DNA from: JBFHFS01 sp041583495
Lineage (GTDB): Bacteria; Bacteroidota; Bacteroidia; Bacteroidales; Marinilabiliaceae
Assembly (NCBI GenBank): GCA_041583495.1
Contig: JBFHFS010000015.1
Location: 34,042-98,041, forward strand
Length of the DNA stretch: 64,000 nt
Reading direction: 5' to 3'
Position 1 is the first letter of the stretch. The number at the start of each line of letters is the position of its first letter. Both the position numbers and the translations under genes were made by a program. Below are positions 61,938-64,000 of this stretch, piece by piece. The notes below the pieces were generated by a model. That model was not told the DNA's origin. It worked only from the letters and a program-made list of their open reading frames with translations, and did not search any database.

Positions 61938-63974
61938 ATGAGAAAGCAATATTATAAACTAATGACCATGACTCTTGCTGTTTTGTTTTTTGTAAACAGT
62001 TACGGACAAGAGCCTGACACCATAAAGCTTGATGATGCTGTTCAACAGGTGATCGGAAAGCTACTTGTTGAAAATGACCCTGACGATTCTGTACGTATAA
62101 GCAGGGGCGTAACGCATGTCGCCAAATTATGGGTTACCGACAATGGAACTCCCGATGATTTTCAGCGTTTTTGCCGGAAGAATTTTATCCCTTCAGGTCC
62201 GGAGTTGGATAGTGCTTTCCTCATTATTGAACGGCAATTTGAGTTTATCAAGGGTTACAGCCGGGAGCTCTCCATTGCCCTGGATCTCCCGATAATAACG
62301 ATGACACGGCCGGTGACTGAGATGGATAGGTTGTTTAGCCAATCCAAACCGAGTCCCGATTATTTTAAAAGCAAACTGGCCTTTGCCATCGCCCTCAACT
62401 TTCCGTATTACACTCCTGCAGAGAAGGAGCAGTATGGAAATGATTGGAGCCGTAAGCAATGGGCTATGGTTAGGGTAGGAGATATGTTTAACCTCAGAAC
62501 TGATCCGGACAACGAACCCATTCGGGAACCTTTGCCAGATGACCTTCGCGATTATACCTCGCTTTATATTCTTTCGATGGATCACATGTTATCTGCCAAT
62601 ATGAAGATTCTATTCCCGGAAGGCACACGACTAAACTGCCACAATGGCCTGCGTGATGAAATAAAAGGTCTTTACAGCCGGGATAATTCTCTGGAAAGAC
62701 AACGAATGATTAATAAGATCATGAATCACATCATCTATCAGACAATCCCGGAATGTATGATAGGAGAAACTCAATATTATTGGGAGCCTTTCTCTAACCA
62801 GGTGTTTATTAAAAAGGGAGGCCGCTTCGTAAAAACAGATTTCACAACCGAAGCTGACCGAAGATACCAGGTGTTGCACTATAATATGACCGCCAAAATG
62901 AGACAGGATAATAAATACCCTGAGGGCTCCACCTATCTGACCAGAACTTTTGAAAACAGACAACTCAGTGAGGAAAGAATTGTAGAATTGCTTGAGTCGG
63001 TAGTTAAAACCCCTGAGAAGAAAGACGTTGCCAGAATTATTGAAGAACGACTCGGAAGAAAACTGGAACCATTTGATATCTGGTATTCAGACTTCCAGCA
63101 AAAGTCAAATTACGATATGGATAAACTGGATGAGATAATCCGTCAAAAATATCCCACGCCCCTCTCTTTTCAGGAAGATCTGCCACAAATATTGAAAAGG
63201 TTAGGCTTTACAACCGACCAGGCAGATTTCTTTGGCAACCATGTAGTTGTAAACTCAATTCCCTCGGGGGGGCATGCCAACGCACCTCAAATGAAAGGGG
63301 CAAAAGCCTATTTGCGCACAAGGTTTGAGCCCTCCGGCATGAACTATAAGGGATACCGGATAGGGATGCATGAAATAGGACATACCATTCAACAGAATGC
63401 GTCCATGTATTTGGGTGACTACTATTTTTTAAAAGGGATTCCCAGTAGTCCATTCACCGAGGCCATGGCCGATCTTATTGCCTACCGTAATATGGTGGGT
63501 CTGGGATTAACTCCTTCATACAGCAGCGAAGACCAGGAATCAAATGCTCTGTCAACCTACTGGTTTGTATGTGAGATGGGGTCGGAGGCTCTTCATGAGA
63601 TCAGGGTGTGGCATTGGTTATATGAGCATCCTGATGCAACCGTTGAAGAGCTCAAAAACGCGACCATTGCCCTGGCCAAAGAAATATGGAACGAATATTT
63701 TGCAGATACCTTTGGCCAAAAAGATGTTCCGCTTTTTGCTATTTATAACCATTTTATTAGCGGAGCACTCTATTTGCACAGCTATCCTATCGGGAATATT
63801 GTGCTGATGCAGCTTGAGGAATATTTTCAAGGACGTGATTTTGCCACTGAGATGGTGCGCATGTGTACCATTGGACGGCTCACCCCGGATTTGTGGATGA
63901 CTCAGGCAACAGGGAAGCCCCTTAGCTCAGAACCTCTTCTGAATGCATTAAGAAGAGCGTTGAAGAATTATTAG
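61938..63974 (+). CDS. Secreted HEXXH zinc metallopeptidase of unassigned family
   Basis: This 678-residue protein has a signal peptide (MRKQYYKLMTMTLAVLFFVN, cleavage near SYGQ). A gluzincin-type zinc site is visible: H478-E479-x2-H482 in GMHEIGHTIQQN and a candidate third ligand E508 in SPFTEAMADL, 26 residues after the second histidine. The rest is largely alpha-helical. The pattern resembles large secreted gluzincins, but none of the standard families (M1, M3, M4, M13, M49) fits clearly. It lies 237 bases after the LamG gene with no clear promoter. It may be an independent peptidase or act on a glycoprotein substrate. Confidence 0.62.
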   Translation: MRKQYYKLMTMTLAVLFFVNSYGQEPDTIKLDDAVQQVIGKLLVENDPDDSVRISRGVTHVAKLWVTDNGTPDDFQRFCRKNFIPSGPELDSAFLIIERQFEFIKGYSRELSIALDLPIITMTRPVTEMDRLFSQSKPSPDYFKSKLAFAIALNFPYYTPAEKEQYGNDWSRKQWAMVRVGDMFNLRTDPDNEPIREPLPDDLRDYTSLYILSMDHMLSANMKILFPEGTRLNCHNGLRDEIKGLYSRDNSLERQRMINKIMNHIIYQTIPECMIGETQYYWEPFSNQVFIKKGGRFVKTDFTTEADRRYQVLHYNMTAKMRQDNKYPEGSTYLTRTFENRQLSEERIVELLESVVKTPEKKDVARIIEERLGRKLEPFDIWYSDFQQKSNYDMDKLDEIIRQKYPTPLSFQEDLPQILKRLGFTTDQADFFGNHVVVNSIPSGGHANAPQMKGAKAYLRTRFEPSGMNYKGYRIGMHEIGHTIQQNASMYLGDYYFLKGIPSSPFTEAMADLIAYRNMVGLGLTPSYSSEDQESNALSTYWFVCEMGSEALHEIRVWHWLYEHPDATVEELKNATIALAKEIWNEYFADTFGQKDVPLFAIYNHFISGALYLHSYPIGNIVLMQLEEYFQGRDFATEMVRMCTIGRLTPDLWMTQATGKPLSSEPLLNALRRALKNY

Positions 63975-64000
63975 CCTATAGGGTGCAAATTTGCCTAAGA

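Noticed and set aside
1..64000. CRISPR arrays, tRNA genes, insertion sequences and integrases
   Set aside because: No regularly spaced repeats, tRNA-like sequence or transposase/integrase protein was seen on either strand.

Overview
The window comes from the chromosome of a Bacteroidota bacterium, probably a polysaccharide-degrading member of the Bacteroidales/Marinilabiliales type. The evidence is a SusC/SusD pair, many Bacteroidota-style lipoproteins, a bifunctional HisB, a DUF6146 protein, and at least six promoters of the Bacteroidota form TTTG-N19/21-TAnnTTTG. No rRNA, tRNA, transposase, integrase, phage gene or CRISPR array was seen.

Positions 1-25.2 kb are mostly housekeeping. They hold the end of gltB with gltD (glutamate synthase), lpxA, a two-domain DUF1080 lipoprotein, and an mscS-type channel / Ppx-GppA / sigma54-activator-like regulator unit. 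A zinc-ribbon methyltransferase and a NatAB-type ABC exporter follow, then a DUF6146 lipoprotein and a partial histidine operon (hisG-hisD-hisC-esterase-hisB, minus strand). The his operon is preceded by a good promoter, a 15-codon leader peptide with four His codons and a hairpin terminator, which together look like a ribosome-stalling attenuator. pssA runs divergently from it. A sulfatase, a beta-helix carbohydrate-active lipoprotein and a class I fructose-bisphosphate aldolase complete this part.

Positions 25.4-52.2 kb form a large polysaccharide utilization locus (PUL). Unit 1 is susC-susD-DUF5018 lipoprotein, closed by a strong terminator and followed by a GHL-type TIM-barrel lipoprotein. 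Unit 2 is a long, tightly packed run: DUF4434 (Tat), SGNH hydrolase, second GHL lipoprotein, MFS sugar porter, sodium/solute symporter, second SGNH hydrolase, second DUF4434 (no signal), AGE-type sugar epimerase, FAD-dependent oxidoreductase, two tandem glycerophosphodiester phosphodiesterase-like lipoproteins, GH92 alpha-mannosidase and a CE2-type esterase. A divergent ROK-family repressor closes the locus. Both unit promoters share an identical 17-base A/T-rich element, and a related element precedes the ROK gene, which suggests one regulon. The inferred substrate is an O-acetylated, alpha-mannose-containing and possibly phosphodiester-linked glycan. Several enzymes are of unassigned function and many occur as pairs, so this is the best candidate for an undescribed system.

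Positions 52.4-64 kb hold a degenerate 7-base tandem repeat, a YncE-type propeller/phosphoesterase fusion (minus strand), and a plus-strand run of further glycan or protein-degrading genes: a GH116-like enzyme with a good promoter, a GH43-like five-bladed propeller, a LamG-containing putative polysaccharide-active protein and an unassigned HEXXH metallopeptidase.
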